Below, in pieces: positions 17,230-25,537 of a DNA stretch of 64,000 nucleotides. The DNA is taken from positions 1 to 64,000 of the forward strand of contig NZ_CANMJE010000006.1 in the NCBI RefSeq assembly GCF_947498095.1. Direction: 5' to 3'. Source of the stretch: an uncultured Shimia sp. (GTDB lineage: Bacteria; Pseudomonadota; Alphaproteobacteria; Rhodobacterales; Rhodobacteraceae). Within the stretch, counting starts at the first letter, position 1; the number at the start of each line of letters is the position of its first letter. Made by a program: the position numbers and the translations under genes. Under the pieces are notes generated by a model. It saw only the letters and a list, made by a program, of their open reading frames with translations. It made no database searches and was not told the origin of the DNA.

Positions 17230-17994
17230 ATGCAGATTGATTTGAATTCTGACCTCGGCGAAAGTTTTGGCCCCTGGAACATGGGGGATGATCCGGCCAT
17301 GCTGGATGTGGTCAACAGCGCCAATATCGCCTGTGGCGGCCATGCCAGTGATCCGGAAACCATGTTCACCACGCTAAAGCTCGCGGCCGAACGCGGGGTC
17401 TGTGTTGGCGCGCATCCAGGGTTCAATGACCGCGAAGGCTTTGGCCGTCGGGTCATCCCGATGAACCCGGATGAGATTGGCCGTATGGTCGCGGCACAGA
17501 TAGGCGCGCTGACATCGGTTGCCCGTATGGTGCCTGTCAAAGTGCGCTATGTGAAACCGCATGGCGCGCTGGGTAACCTGTCTGCGCGTGATCCGGACGT
17601 TGCCCGCGCCATCGCCGAGACCGTGCGCCAGATTGATCCGACACTCGCCATCCTCGCGATTTCCGGCACGTGTACTGAACAGGCTGCGCGCGCCGCGGAT
17701 GTGCCTGTTTTCTCAGAGATATTTGCCGATCGCGGATATCTGAGCACCGGCCAGCTTGTGCCGCGTGACCAGCCCGGCGCCATGATTCATGACGCTGCTG
17801 TGGCAGCAGACCGCTTGGTTGCCTTTCTGAAAAGTGGTGAGATGCCGGTGATTGACGGCGATCCGATCCCCCTCAAGGCGCAGTCGATCTGCGTGCATGG
17901 GGACAGCCCCGGTGCCGTGGCCATGGCGCGCGAGGTCCGAGCCCGCCTGCAGGCCGAAGGCGTAGCGCTGAAGCCATTCCTGTCGCCGACCTGA
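17230..17994 (+). CDS. pxpA: 5-oxoprolinase subunit PxpA (LamB/YcsF family)
   Basis: PxpA, B and C together cleave 5-oxoproline (pyroglutamate) to glutamate with ATP. The 254-residue protein begins MQIDLNSDLGESFG and has NIACGGHASDP and VKPHGALGN, all typical of the family. The ATG at 17230 follows a GGAGTG site; an in-frame start nine codons upstream does not match family N-termini. The stop overlaps the pxpB start (TGATG), showing a tight pxpABC operon. Confidence 0.93.
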   Translation: MQIDLNSDLGESFGPWNMGDDPAMLDVVNSANIACGGHASDPETMFTTLKLAAERGVCVGAHPGFNDREGFGRRVIPMNPDEIGRMVAAQIGALTSVARMVPVKVRYVKPHGALGNLSARDPDVARAIAETVRQIDPTLAILAISGTCTEQAARAADVPVFSEIFADRGYLSTGQLVPRDQPGAMIHDAAVAADRLVAFLKSGEMPVIDGDPIPLKAQSICVHGDSPGAVAMAREVRARLQAEGVALKPFLSPT

Positions 17995-18686
17995 TGACTG
18001 CTGCAGTTTTTAAACCCGTCGCGGATCACGCGGTCTTGGTGCAATTGGGCGACCAGATCAGCGATGATCTGACTGCGCGTGTGCAGGCGCTTGATCGTGC
18101 TATCAATGCGCAAATGCCCCAAGGCGTGCAGGAAACGATACCTGCCTTTGTCAATCTGCTGGTCGAATTTGATCCTTTGGTCACGGACCATGCCCGTATT
18201 GAAGCGGCGATCCGGCCCTTACTCAAAAACACGAGCAAGGCTGAGAGTACTGGACGTACCCATGAGGTCGAGGTCTGCTATGACGGAGATGATCTTGCAC
18301 CAGACCTGATGCGCGTCGCCGAGGCCACCGGGCAGTCGGTGGAGGCAGCGATTAACATGCACCTTGCCGCTGAGTTCAGCGTCGGCATGTATGGGTTCGC
18401 TCCAGGTTATGCCTATCTTTCTGGCTTGCCCGAGAAACTGCAGGTGCCGCGCAAGCCCGCCGCCGTTCGCGACATCGCTGCCGGCAGTGTTCTGATTGCA
18501 GGACCGCAATGTCTGGTCACCACGCTCAAGATGCCCACGGGCTGGTCGATCATAGGGCGCTCTGCGACCCGTATCTTGCGCGATGATCCTGCACGGCCGT
18601 TCCCGTTCGATGTCGGAGACCGTGTGAAGTTTGTCCGTATTGACCGTTCCACGCTTGAGCGCGCACAGACCGGGGGTGAAAGATGA
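17994..18686 (+). CDS. pxpB: 5-oxoprolinase subunit PxpB (KipI-like)
   Basis: A 230-residue KipI-type allophanate hydrolase subunit 1 homologue. The characteristic FSVGMYGFAPGYAYLSGLP lies at about 125-143, followed by PRKPAAVRDIAAGSVLIAG and TPTGW-like KMPTGWSIIGRS. It acts with PxpA and PxpC on 5-oxoproline. It overlaps pxpA by one base and pxpC by four bases, so the three subunits are translationally coupled. The gene order pxpA-B-C is the common one. Confidence 0.92.
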   Translation: MTAAVFKPVADHAVLVQLGDQISDDLTARVQALDRAINAQMPQGVQETIPAFVNLLVEFDPLVTDHARIEAAIRPLLKNTSKAESTGRTHEVEVCYDGDDLAPDLMRVAEATGQSVEAAINMHLAAEFSVGMYGFAPGYAYLSGLPEKLQVPRKPAAVRDIAAGSVLIAGPQCLVTTLKMPTGWSIIGRSATRILRDDPARPFPFDVGDRVKFVRIDRSTLERAQTGGER

Positions 18687-19696
18687 GCGAGGCAACCCTC
18701 AAGGTTCAGTTTGCTGGGCCATTGGTGACGGTTCAGGATGCCGGACGCCAAGGGCAGATGCGCTTTGGTGTTCCTGGGTCTGGGCCGATGGATCGTTTGT
18801 CCTTTGCCGCTGCCAACATTGCACTGGGCAATCCGGCAGACGCACCCTGCATTGAGATTTCAATGGGTGGTTTGATGCTGGAATGTATCTCGGGCAGCCT
18901 TTCGCTTGCTGTGGCTGGAGGCGATTTTTCGGTCGATCGGTCCGGCGAAAAGGATCAGGGCTGGCTGATCTTTGCGCTTGAATCAGGTGACAAACTCAGC
19001 ATTCGTCCGGGGATGTCAGGCAGTTGGACCTATCTGGCGTTTTCCGGGAACCTGTCATCAAAACAATGGCTTGGACACGCTGCAACTCACGCCAGTTCCG
19101 GTTTTGGGGGCGGGCAGCTCCAGTCCGGGCAGGTTCTGGAGATCACCCAGACCCAGCGACGAGATGATCGCCATGGCCCGATTGTTCGCCCGAGCTTTGT
19201 CGAGGACACCTCGACCTTCCAAGTGGTTCTGGGACCGCAGGACGCGCATTTTTCACCTAAGACCGTAAGCGAATTTGTGTCCGCGCAATTTGCGTTGTCA
19301 GACGCCTTTGACCGAATGGGCGTGCGTTTGACTGGACCGGAACTGCCGTTGCTCGGCGCGCTTTCAATTCCCTCCGAACCCGTGGCCCGTGGATCCGTTC
19401 AAGTGTCTGGAGAGGGGATCGCGACTGTACTTTTGGCCGATCACCAGACGACAGGAGGCTACCCAAAGATAGCCACGCTGCTGTCTTATGAGGCAGACCG
19501 ATTGGGACAATTGAGGGCGCGGGACGAGGTGAGATTTTCTGCGATTGCCCCGGAAGAGGGGATCCGGAAAACGCGCGCTTTTGCGACAAACTGCCAGTCA
19601 TATCTGGACGCAATTGCCGTGCCAAAGGGCACCCTTGAACAACGCTTGATGCGTGAAAACCTGATCAGCGGCGTGGTCACGGACAACGACCCCTAA
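18683..19696 (+). CDS. pxpC: 5-oxoprolinase subunit PxpC (KipA-like, biotin-dependent carboxyltransferase family)
   Basis: A 337-residue protein with the family opening VQDAGRQGQMRFGVPGSGPMD and later RMGVRLTGPELP and LLADHQTTGGYPKIA, which match allophanate hydrolase subunit 2 proteins. It is the third 5-oxoprolinase component. It closes the pxpABC operon and is followed after 20 bases by the convergent LacI-family gene. No transporter is attached, so the cluster may salvage internally formed oxoproline. Confidence 0.92.
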   Translation: MSEATLKVQFAGPLVTVQDAGRQGQMRFGVPGSGPMDRLSFAAANIALGNPADAPCIEISMGGLMLECISGSLSLAVAGGDFSVDRSGEKDQGWLIFALESGDKLSIRPGMSGSWTYLAFSGNLSSKQWLGHAATHASSGFGGGQLQSGQVLEITQTQRRDDRHGPIVRPSFVEDTSTFQVVLGPQDAHFSPKTVSEFVSAQFALSDAFDRMGVRLTGPELPLLGALSIPSEPVARGSVQVSGEGIATVLLADHQTTGGYPKIATLLSYEADRLGQLRARDEVRFSAIAPEEGIRKTRAFATNCQSYLDAIAVPKGTLEQRLMRENLISGVVTDNDP

Positions 19697-19716
19697 GCCG
19701 TCATGCCCTTCTAGTG

Positions 19717-20748
19717 TCAGCGGGCCTGGCTTGGCGGTGGCCCCAAAGACTCGCGCATCACCACCGAGGTGTCGAGGCAGGTTGAGCGGCCTTTCGAAGT
19801 CCCAGCGACCATTTCGGTCAACTCACGGGCTGCTTTGCGGCCCATTTCGCGATGCGGCACATGAACGGTTGTCACGGACGGTGTCACGACGTTTGCCAGT
19901 TCCATGTCGTCAAACCCGGTGATCGAGACCTCATCCGGAACCGCAATACCCAGTTTATGGGCTTCGCGTATCGCCCCTACGGCAAGAACGTCATTGCCAC
20001 AAATGATCGCGGTAGGTCTTGGTGTGGATGCCATCAGATCGCGAAAGGCCAAAGCCCCTTGTTCAATGTCATATGAGGTTTCAATCACCGTCGTCTGTTC
20101 GGGGTCCAATCCGTTTTCTCTGAGAGCATCCCTAAGCCCTTTGACTCGGTCGCGAGCGCGATCATTTCCCTTTGTTACGCCCGAGATCATCGCAATGTTG
20201 CGATGGCCCATATCAATGACCTTCTCCGTGATCCCGCGCAGCGCGCCGTGGTTGTCAAAGCCGACAGATGGCAGAAGGGCATCGGGCAGATGCGACCAGG
20301 CCACAAGCGCTGGCACCTGATGCTGGTCCAGATAGTCATAGACCTCTTTCGGGCGGTCGTGTCCGATCAGAAGCAACCCGTCTGCACCACGTGCCACTAG
20401 CGCTCGGATCTGTTCTTGCTCAATCTCAGGGCTATAGACTGAACTGGACACCAACAGCGTATATCCCCTGTCACGCAATTCATCCTGAAACGCCTGTAAC
20501 CCCCGCGCAAAGATGGCGTTGTCCATCGTGGGAATAATCGCCCCGATGGTAAAGGAACGCTTGGCGGCCATGACTTGCGCCGCGAAATTCGGCGTGTATC
20601 CCAGCCTGTCGACGGCTTTCAGGACGCGGATGCGGGTTTTCTCTACCACCTTGTCAGGGGCGTTCAGACATCGCGACACGGTCGCTGTGGAGACACCGGC
20701 CTCCCGTGCGACGTCGTTCAATGTTGGGGCCGTTCGGCTGTCAGACAT
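19717..20748 (-). CDS. LacI-family transcriptional regulator
   Basis: The 343-residue protein has the N-terminal LacI helix-turn-helix TLNDVAREAGVSTATVSRCL with hinge helix GYTPNFAAQVMA, followed by a periplasmic-binding-protein-like effector domain (FTIGAIIPTMDNAIFARGLQ and ICGNDVLAVGAIREA). The ATG at 20748 is used; a TTG five codons earlier would overlap the likely GGAAA ribosome site. It is divergent from the sulfonate operon and two TGTAAGCGCTTxCA palindromes lie between them. It is very probably the local repressor, with a sulfonate intermediate as effector (inferred). Confidence 0.93.
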   Translation of the reverse strand: MSDSRTAPTLNDVAREAGVSTATVSRCLNAPDKVVEKTRIRVLKAVDRLGYTPNFAAQVMAAKRSFTIGAIIPTMDNAIFARGLQAFQDELRDRGYTLLVSSSVYSPEIEQEQIRALVARGADGLLLIGHDRPKEVYDYLDQHQVPALVAWSHLPDALLPSVGFDNHGALRGITEKVIDMGHRNIAMISGVTKGNDRARDRVKGLRDALRENGLDPEQTTVIETSYDIEQGALAFRDLMASTPRPTAIICGNDVLAVGAIREAHKLGIAVPDEVSITGFDDMELANVVTPSVTTVHVPHREMGRKAARELTEMVAGTSKGRSTCLDTSVVMRESLGPPPSQAR

Positions 20749-20810
20749 GGTCTGTGTTTCCAAATTTTTGAGGGTTCATATCACAAAAATGAATAATAGC
20801 CAGAAATCAA

Positions 20811-20824
20811 TGTAAGCGCTTGCA
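20811..20824. promoter_or_regulatory. LacI-type operator, copy 1
   Basis: TGTAAGCGCTTGCA is an almost perfect palindrome (one mismatch) with the central CG typical of LacI/GalR operators. It is 63 bp upstream of the lacI-type start and 145 bp upstream of hpsN. Its centre is 21 bp from that of the second copy, so two dimers could sit on the same DNA face. Confidence 0.8.
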
Positions 20825-20831
20825 TAATCAA

Positions 20832-20845
20832 TGTAAGCGCTTACA
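20832..20845. promoter_or_regulatory. LacI-type operator, copy 2
   Basis: TGTAAGCGCTTACA is a perfect 14-base palindrome matching the general LacI/GalR operator form. With copy 1 it makes a tandem operator in the divergent promoter region and should control both the regulator and the hpsN operon. Confidence 0.85.
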
Positions 20846-20968
20846 AGAAGGTCAAATACGTTGACTCTGGGGAATCGCAAAAGGGTTGGATTTGTTATTG
20901 ACCATTCCAAAGCCTTGGCAGTCCTGGCCTAGTCTTTGACCGACATCTACACATAGGAAACTCCTGCA

Positions 20969-22276
20969 ATGACTCGTGAATATCTGAAAAAGGCTTCGTT
21001 GACCGCCAAGTCCAACGCGTCCGAGACCCATGACATTGTCAAAGGCATTCTGGATGACATCGAAGCGGGCAGAGATGCAGCAGCACTTGAATACGCGGCC
21101 AAGTTTGACAAGTACGAAGGCAACGTTCTGCTGACACCTGAAGAAGTCGAAGCCGCTTGTGCCAAGGTGCCAGAAAAGCTCAAACAGGACATTCAGTTTG
21201 CCCATAACAACGTCAAACGCTTTGCCGAGACCCAGAAAGCCACGCTCACCAATGTTGAGATCGAGGTCGTGCCGGGCGTGATTGCAGGGCAAAAGGCAAT
21301 TCCGGTGGATGCCGCGGGCTGTTACGTGCCCGGCGGGCGCTACAGCCACATCGCCAGTGCCATCATGACGGTGACCACTGCCAAGGTGGCAGGATGCAAA
21401 CACATCACCGCCTGCTCGCCGCCGCGCGCCGACGAGGGCGTGGCCCCGGCGATCATCTATGCGGCACACATCTGTGGCGCCGACAAGATCATGGCGATGG
21501 GGGGCGTGCAGGGCGTTGCGGCAATGACCTTTGGGCTTTTTGGTCTGCCCAAGGCAAAAATTCTGGTCGGACCTGGCAATCAGTTCGTGGCAGAAGCCAA
21601 GCGCATCCTGTTTGGCCGTGTCGGCATCGACATGATTGCGGGGCCAACCGACAGCCTTATTCTGGCCGATAAAGACGCCGATGCTCATATCGTTGCCACT
21701 GATTTGGTCAGCCAGGCTGAGCACGGCTATAACTCGCCAGTGTGGTTGGTCACGGATGACCGGGCATTGGCGGAAAAGGTGATGGCGCAGGTGCCGGACT
21801 ACATCAACGATTTACCAGATGTAAACCGCGAGAACGCCACCGCTGCCTGGCGCGATTATGCCGAGGTGATCCTTTGTGCTGACCGTGAGGAAATGGCCGC
21901 CACGTCTGATGACTATGCGCCTGAGCATCTCACCGTCATGGCCGAGGATATCGATTGGTGGCTTGATCGGCTGACCTGTTATGGCTCGCTCTTCTTGGGC
22001 GAGGAAAGCACCGTGTCTTACGGCGACAAGGCCGCGGGCACCAACCACGTGCTGCCCACGTCGGGTGCGGCGAACTACACCGGCGGCCTGAGTGTCCACA
22101 AATACATGAAGATCGTGACATGGCAGCGCGGCACCCGCGAGGGGTACAAGCCCGTGGCCGAGGCGACAGCACGGATTTCGCGTCTGGAAGGCATGGAGGG
22201 GCATGCGCGCTCAGCCGATGTCCGCCTGGCGAAGTACTTCCCAGATGAAACCTTTGATTTGACTGCAAATGGCTGA
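20969..22276 (+). CDS. hpsN: Sulfopropanediol 3-dehydrogenase HpsN (HisD-like)
   Basis: HpsN oxidises (R)-2,3-dihydroxypropane-1-sulfonate in two NAD steps to (R)-sulfolactate. The 435-residue protein has the histidinol dehydrogenase fold: VDAAGCYVPGGRYSHIAS, LVGPGNQFVAEAKR, SQAEHGYNSP and DDYAPEHLTV with the expected His and Glu catalytic/zinc residues. The N-terminus MTREYLKKAS and the VVPGVIAGQKAIPVDAAG region resemble the HpsN subgroup of Rhodobacterales as I remember it. It lies in an operon with sulfopyruvate decarboxylase rather than in a his cluster. It is the first gene of the LacI-controlled unit. Plain HisD is the alternative but less likely. Confidence 0.87.
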   Translation: MTREYLKKASLTAKSNASETHDIVKGILDDIEAGRDAAALEYAAKFDKYEGNVLLTPEEVEAACAKVPEKLKQDIQFAHNNVKRFAETQKATLTNVEIEVVPGVIAGQKAIPVDAAGCYVPGGRYSHIASAIMTVTTAKVAGCKHITACSPPRADEGVAPAIIYAAHICGADKIMAMGGVQGVAAMTFGLFGLPKAKILVGPGNQFVAEAKRILFGRVGIDMIAGPTDSLILADKDADAHIVATDLVSQAEHGYNSPVWLVTDDRALAEKVMAQVPDYINDLPDVNRENATAAWRDYAEVILCADREEMAATSDDYAPEHLTVMAEDIDWWLDRLTCYGSLFLGEESTVSYGDKAAGTNHVLPTSGAANYTGGLSVHKYMKIVTWQRGTREGYKPVAEATARISRLEGMEGHARSADVRLAKYFPDETFDLTANG

Positions 22277-23030
22277 TCCAAAAGCCCTTTTTGATCTTAC
22301 CGGCAAAACTGCATGCGTGACCGGGGCCAGCTCTGGCCTTGGGCGGCAGGCGGCACTGGATCTGGCGGCGGCTGGGGCGCAGGTCGTGGTCGTGGCGCGG
22401 CGCCAAGACGCGCTGCAATTTTTGACAGCCGAGATCGGCGATACCGCAGCTTATGTCACGGCGGATGTCGCAGCGCGCGATCAGTTGGGCAACCTGTGTG
22501 ACAGGATCGCCGCGCCCTTTGGCTCGCCCGACATCCTAGTGCATGCGGCGGGCGTAAACACACGGCAGGCGGCGGATGATGTGACCCCAGAGGGCTGGGA
22601 CCAAACATTGGCACTGAACCTCTCGGCGCCGTTTTTCCTTAGCCAGGCATTTGTGCCGGCTATGAAGACCAAAGGCTGGGGGCGGATCGTCACCTATGCC
22701 TCGTTGCAAAGCAGCCGCGCCTTTCCCGGCGGCATCGCTTATGGCGCTACCAAGGGTGGGATCACCCAGCTGACCCGCGCAATGGCTGAAGCGTGGTCAC
22801 CATTTGGCATCACGGCAAATGCCATCGGGCCCGGATTTTTCCCGACCGAACTGACGCAAGCTGTGTTTCAGGATGACGACCGCGCGGCGCGAAATGCCGA
22901 GCAAACCTGCATCGGGCGCAACGGGCGTTTAGACGACATGACAGGGCCATTGCTGTTTCTCTGTTCCGACGCGTCGTCATTTGTCACGGGGCAGGTGTTG
23001 ATGGTTGACGGAGGGTTCACGGCAAAATGA
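22269..23030 (+). CDS. SDR-family dehydrogenase of the sulfonate operon (possible DHPS 2-dehydrogenase)
   Basis: A 253-residue classical SDR: cofactor motif TGASSGLG near residue 18, HAAG near 92, active-site YGATK near 158 and C-terminal VTGQVLMVDGG. It overlaps hpsN by eight bases and the next dehydrogenase by four. In known DHPS pathways, two extra dehydrogenases (HpsO and HpsP) interconvert DHPS enantiomers through a 2-keto intermediate. This gene and its neighbour fit that pair by position and fold. Which of the two it would be cannot be decided here. Confidence 0.82.
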   Translation: MADPKALFDLTGKTACVTGASSGLGRQAALDLAAAGAQVVVVARRQDALQFLTAEIGDTAAYVTADVAARDQLGNLCDRIAAPFGSPDILVHAAGVNTRQAADDVTPEGWDQTLALNLSAPFFLSQAFVPAMKTKGWGRIVTYASLQSSRAFPGGIAYGATKGGITQLTRAMAEAWSPFGITANAIGPGFFPTELTQAVFQDDDRAARNAEQTCIGRNGRLDDMTGPLLFLCSDASSFVTGQVLMVDGGFTAK

Positions 23031-24007
23031 AAGCGCTCGTTTATCAAGGAGTTGAGACGCTAGACTATGTTGATGTGTCCCCGGTCATTTCAAAAGAAGA
23101 TGAACACCTGATCCGGGTGGAAGCTGTCGGCATTTGTGGCTCGGACATGCATGCCTATTTGGGCCATGATGCGCGTCGACCGGCGCCACTGATTCTGGGG
23201 CACGAAGCGTCAGGCACTGTTGAGTGCGGGCCACAGACCGGACGCCGCGTGACAATCAATCCGCTGGTCACCTGTGGCACCTGTGCTGCCTGTACGTCTG
23301 GGCGCGAAAACCTCTGTCCCACGCGTCAGATCATATCCATGCCACCACGTGAAGGCGCGTTTGCGCAGTTTGTCAGCATGCCGGACAGCAATCTGGTGAC
23401 GGTGCCCGAGGATATCCCCTTTGCAAAAGCTTCGCTGGCTGAACCCCTTGCGGTTAGCTGGCACGCGGTGCGTCTGGGGCTTGAGGCGCTGCATCCGGAC
23501 GGTGATCGCCGGGCCATTGTGTTGGGAGGCGGGGCCATTGGGCTTGCTGCGGCACTGGCACTCAATGCGATGGGCGTTGAGGATGTTGCCATTGTCGAAC
23601 CCAATGATGTGCGCCGTGCCTTTCTGGCCGAGCGTTGTGGGCAGAAGGTGACTAAGACGCTGAATTCCACGGCCACTTTGGTTGTCGATGCGGTTGGATA
23701 TGCCGCCACCCGGGCCACAGCCTCTGAAGCGGTCGAACCTGGCGGCGTCGTGGTTCACGTCGGGTTGGGCGAGGATGCCGGGGGATTGGACATCCGGCGC
23801 ATGACTCTCCAAGAGATCACTTTTATTGGCACTTACACTTATACTGCGCAGGACTTCCGCGATACGGCGCAGGCGATCTTTGATGGCAGGCTCGGTCCGC
23901 TGGACTGGATTGAAGAGCGGCCGCTCTCAGACGGGGCTCAGGCGTTCCGTGATCTTCGCTATGGCAGCGTTGCCGCGCCAAAAATCGTGTTGGGCCCTTG
24001 GGCCTGA
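23027..24007 (+). CDS. Zinc-dependent alcohol dehydrogenase of the sulfonate operon
   Basis: A 326-residue medium-chain dehydrogenase. The catalytic zinc ligands are in GICGSDMHAYLGH and LGHEASG, the structural zinc cysteines in CGTCAACTSGRENLC, and the Rossmann motif is VLGGGAIGLAAAL near residue 166. It overlaps the SDR gene by four bases. It most likely works with the SDR as a two-step epimerase of dihydroxypropanesulfonate, by analogy with HpsOP. It is somewhat short for the family (about 340 residues is usual) but all motifs are intact. Confidence 0.85.
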   Translation: MKALVYQGVETLDYVDVSPVISKEDEHLIRVEAVGICGSDMHAYLGHDARRPAPLILGHEASGTVECGPQTGRRVTINPLVTCGTCAACTSGRENLCPTRQIISMPPREGAFAQFVSMPDSNLVTVPEDIPFAKASLAEPLAVSWHAVRLGLEALHPDGDRRAIVLGGGAIGLAAALALNAMGVEDVAIVEPNDVRRAFLAERCGQKVTKTLNSTATLVVDAVGYAATRATASEAVEPGGVVVHVGLGEDAGGLDIRRMTLQEITFIGTYTYTAQDFRDTAQAIFDGRLGPLDWIEERPLSDGAQAFRDLRYGSVAAPKIVLGPWA

Positions 24008-24034
24008 TGGAAACCAAATAGAAGGAATACCAAC

Positions 24035-24445
24035 ATGTATGATAAAATTTTGGTCCCAATGGCGCTGGATCACGATCTTTCGGAATCCACGCTCGCCGTC
24101 GCCAAGGCGCTCTGCAAACCGGGCGGCGAGATCGTTGCATTGCACGTTTATGAAGCACCTGAAGGAACCGTCAAAAGCTATCTCGACGAAGAAATAGTGC
24201 AGGCGGCATTTGATCGGGCCAAAGCGTTGCTCGCGGAAAAAACCAACGGGATCGAGGGCCTGAAAGCCGAGATCATCACCGGCCATACCTATCGTACGAT
24301 TATTGACTATTCAGCTGAAAATGGCGTCGGTTGCATTGTCATGGGATCCCATAAACCAGGTTTGAGCGACTATCTCTTGGGGACTACGGCGGCGCGCGTG
24401 GTGCGCCATGCCCCCTGTGCGGTTCACGTCTATCGAAGCTCCTGA
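24035..24445 (+). CDS. Universal stress protein (UspA family)
   Basis: A 136-residue UspA-domain protein beginning MYDKILVPMALDHDLSES and ending with the nucleotide-loop region IVMGSHKPGLSDYLLGTTAARVVRHAPCAVHVYR. The loop is close to the ATP-binding G-x2-G-x9-G(S/T) pattern, although the usual GSHGRG is GSHKPG here. It sits inside the sulfonate operon between the zinc dehydrogenase and comD. A small Usp in such an operon may sense energy state or handle stress from sulfite or aldehydes; that is speculation. Confidence 0.88.
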   Translation: MYDKILVPMALDHDLSESTLAVAKALCKPGGEIVALHVYEAPEGTVKSYLDEEIVQAAFDRAKALLAEKTNGIEGLKAEIITGHTYRTIIDYSAENGVGCIVMGSHKPGLSDYLLGTTAARVVRHAPCAVHVYRSS

Positions 24446-24479
24446 AACAATTCTCTTTAGAAACAAAAGGCCAACGACA

Positions 24480-24986
24480 ATGAATATCGACAAAAAGATC
24501 GCAGATGATCTGGTCGCCAACGATGTCTCGTTCGTCACAACCGTACCCTGCAAACAGCTGGCCGGTGTGATTGAAGAGATCGAACAGCGCGACGACATGT
24601 TCCACATTCCGTCTAACAAGGAAGACGAAGGTATGGGCCTTTGTGCTGGTGCGTGGATGGGCGGCAAGCGCCCAGCCATCATCATGCAGAACACCGCGAT
24701 TGGCGTGACGATCAATACGCTGGCAACGCTGATTCAGTACTACCGCATGCCGTTGCCGATGATCATCTCATATCGCGGCGAGTTGCGCGAACCGGTGGCT
24801 TGTCAGGTTGAAATGGCCGTGCATACCAAGGCGTTGTTGGCACAGCTCAACATCCCGACCTACCATTTCCACTGGCAAAAGGATGTCGAGGAATTCGACA
24901 ACATCCTGAAGTACACCTTCATGTGCAACAAACCCGTGGCCATCCTGACGGATGCCAACTTTTGGGGAGGCTATGGCGACCAATGA
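24480..24986 (+). CDS. comD: Sulfopyruvate decarboxylase, alpha subunit
   Basis: ComD and ComE form a ThDP enzyme that converts 3-sulfopyruvate to sulfoacetaldehyde and CO2. The 168-residue protein is the pyrimidine-binding half: SFVTTVPCKQLAGVIE, then NKEDEGMGLCAGAWMGGKRP containing the ThDP-activating Glu, and MQNTAIG. The ATG at 24480 gives exactly the length of split-type ComD; a start 24 codons earlier runs into the usp gene. The stop overlaps the comE start in ATGA. Fused phosphonopyruvate decarboxylases are about twice this size, which supports the sulfopyruvate assignment. Confidence 0.9.
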   Translation: MNIDKKIADDLVANDVSFVTTVPCKQLAGVIEEIEQRDDMFHIPSNKEDEGMGLCAGAWMGGKRPAIIMQNTAIGVTINTLATLIQYYRMPLPMIISYRGELREPVACQVEMAVHTKALLAQLNIPTYHFHWQKDVEEFDNILKYTFMCNKPVAILTDANFWGGYGDQ

Positions 24987-25537
24987 TCCGTTCTGAAATT
25001 CTAAAAGAAATCGCGCCCATTATCCGGGATCACCTTGTGGTCTGTAACATCGGCCTGCCCAGCCAAGAGCTGCATATGATCGACGACCAACCCACCAACT
25101 TTTACATGTTGGGGACTATGGGTCTGTCTTCATCCATTGGCTTTGGCCTTGCGCTGGCACAATCCAAGCCTGTCATTTCTATCGACGGCGATGGGTCTGT
25201 CCTGACAAACCTTGGCACTCTGCCAACCATCGCCAACAACGCGACGGGAAACTACACGCTGTTGATCATCGACAATGGCTCATATGGGTCAACCGGGGAT
25301 CAGCCGACTTATGCGGGCAAGAAAACCTCGCTGGCAGCGGTCGCCAAGGCCTGCGGGTGTGACAACGTGATCGAAGTGCAGGACAAAGACCTTGGTCCGG
25401 TTCTGCAATCCGCGATCGACAGCGACGAGATGACCATCATCGTGTGCAAATGTGACAGTGGCAACATCAAGCTGCCGGTGATCACGATGGATCCAGTGGT
25501 GATCCGTGATCGGTTCATGAAAGCCGTCGCAAGTTAA
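24983..25537 (+). CDS. comE: Sulfopyruvate decarboxylase, beta subunit
   Basis: The 184-residue partner carries the ThDP diphosphate-binding half: GTMGLSSSIGFGLALAQ, then the metal motif IDGDGS followed about 27 residues later by DNGSYGSTGDQPT. Translation is coupled to comD through a four-base ATGA overlap. Downstream it overlaps the hydroxyacid dehydrogenase gene by one base (TAATG). The product sulfoacetaldehyde needs Xsc for desulfonation, and Xsc is not in this window. Confidence 0.9.
   Translation: MIRSEILKEIAPIIRDHLVVCNIGLPSQELHMIDDQPTNFYMLGTMGLSSSIGFGLALAQSKPVISIDGDGSVLTNLGTLPTIANNATGNYTLLIIDNGSYGSTGDQPTYAGKKTSLAAVAKACGCDNVIEVQDKDLGPVLQSAIDSDEMTIIVCKCDSGNIKLPVITMDPVVIRDRFMKAVAS

Noticed and set aside
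20969-22276. Ordinary histidinol dehydrogenase (hisD)
   Set aside because: The fold is the same, but the gene is in an operon with sulfopyruvate decarboxylase and a LacI regulator, not with his genes, and N-terminal features match the HpsN subgroup.
24480-25537. Phosphonopyruvate decarboxylase
   Set aside because: That enzyme is usually one fused chain; here two subunits of 168 and 184 residues match ComD/ComE, and the neighbours are sulfonate genes rather than phosphonate genes.
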